Below, piece by piece: positions 63,798 to 64,000 of a stretch of DNA of 64,000 nt (the stretch's first letter is position 1; every line of letters starts with the position of its first letter). The position numbers and the translations under genes are program-made. A model generated the notes under the pieces. It saw only the letters and a list, made by a program, of their open reading frames with translations. It had not been told where the DNA came from and ran no database searches. The stretch covers positions 620,001-684,000 of the forward strand of contig NZ_CP110679.1 in the NCBI RefSeq assembly GCF_026167525.1. The letters are read 5' to 3'. Source of the stretch: Sphingomonas sp. M1-B02 (lineage in GTDB: Bacteria > Pseudomonadota > Alphaproteobacteria > Sphingomonadales > Sphingomonadaceae).

Positions 63798-64000
63798 TTC
63801 GCGCCTTGCCGTGGACGCGGCTGGCGTCGATCGCGAAGCCGGCGACGTCGACCTGCTCTTCCTTCGCGGTCTCGATGCTGATCCAGGTCGCAGGGCTCGT
63901 CCAGCCGAGGCGGCCGAGCTTGTCGAGCGCCACGGCGCCCGCGCCGGTGCCATAAGGCGGGTCCATCAGGATCAGGTCGAGCGGCTTGATCGCGCTGCCG
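63775..64000 (-). CDS. rsmD: 16S rRNA (guanine-N2-)-methyltransferase RsmD, C-terminal end (partial)
   Basis: Reading leftward from the window edge gives IKPLDLILMDPPYGTGAGAV, the NPPY-type catalytic motif of RsmD, then LDKLGRLGWTSPATWISIET to the stop at 63775. RsmD methylates G966 of 16S rRNA. About 75 residues are visible; the start lies outside. Its stop overlaps the MHS gene end by 23 bases. Confidence 0.85.
   Translation of the reverse strand, partial: GSAIKPLDLILMDPPYGTGAGAVALDKLGRLGWTSPATWISIETAKEEQVDVAGFAIDASRVHGKARITLLRVA

Overview
The window looks like a chromosomal segment from a GC-rich alphaproteobacterium, most likely a sphingomonad. The pointers are a TrmFO-type tRNA methyltransferase, a PopZ polar organiser, EcfG-type general-stress promoters (GGAAC-N16/17-GTT), a Mg-type HemB, and dispersed CGTCATCCC...GGGATGACG palindromes. 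The genus assignment is inference. Most of the window is ordinary, densely packed housekeeping and accessory metabolism. No phage, IS element, CRISPR array or rRNA operon is visible. Two tRNAs are present, Cys(GCA) and Arg(ACG).

Layout. 1-2.9 kb: the end of an EF-hand protein, trmFO, a YhhN protein, DUF488 and VOC proteins. 2.9-4.7 kb: a lower-GC, decayed patch. It holds a gene with an early in-frame TGA, a degenerate 3' copy of the DAHP synthase gene, a DUF2283 protein and its frameshifted partner. 4.7-6.3 kb: class II DAHP synthase fused in frame to an Xre-like helix-turn-helix, preceded by two near-identical 17-bp palindromes that look like operators. 6.5-11.7 kb: rnk, a TSUP permease, a Tat-exported aminotransferase, a hydroxyacid dehydrogenase and cysS. 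11.8-15.2 kb: two stress units with EcfG-like promoters. 15.4-24 kb: a glycine-zipper protein, tRNA-Cys, pcm, a TolC-like porin, popZ, an S9 peptidase and valS. 24-30 kb: a MATE gene with an internal amber stop, hemB, twin acetyltransferases and a membrane spermidine-synthase-like protein. 30.5-37.5 kb: tRNA-Arg, DUF72, a PL10 pectate lyase, and the arginine succinyltransferase genes astA/astB with an M20 peptidase and an inverted sugE between them. 37.6-48.6 kb: DUF481, rppH, a histone-deacetylase-like protein, korAB, cfa, a serine hydrolase, a ParE/Phd toxin-antitoxin pair, an SDR and purF. 48.7-64 kb: hisI, a MerR/acyl-CoA dehydrogenase pair with a LiuR-like operator, a SleB hydrolase, an MFS-cysK pair, a second glycine-zipper protein, a lactate-dehydrogenase-like gene lacking a normal start codon and overlapping a PAS histidine kinase, uvrD, an MHS transporter and the end of rsmD.

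How the genes work together. Clear functional units are astA/M20/astB with sugE (arginine and guanidino metabolism), korA-korB (2-oxoglutarate:ferredoxin oxidoreductase), MerR plus acyl-CoA dehydrogenase, MFS plus cysK (ATGA-coupled), and the stress operon 11927-14659. The most unusual locus is 3.1-6.3 kb. There an aromatic-biosynthesis enzyme carries its own DNA-binding domain and paired operators, and its 3' end has been partly duplicated around a toxin-antitoxin-like pair. Several genes in the window carry single disrupting changes: TGA near 3660, an extra T near 4520, TAG at 24372, and no start codon near 56810. These may be real decay or assembly errors; reads would decide.
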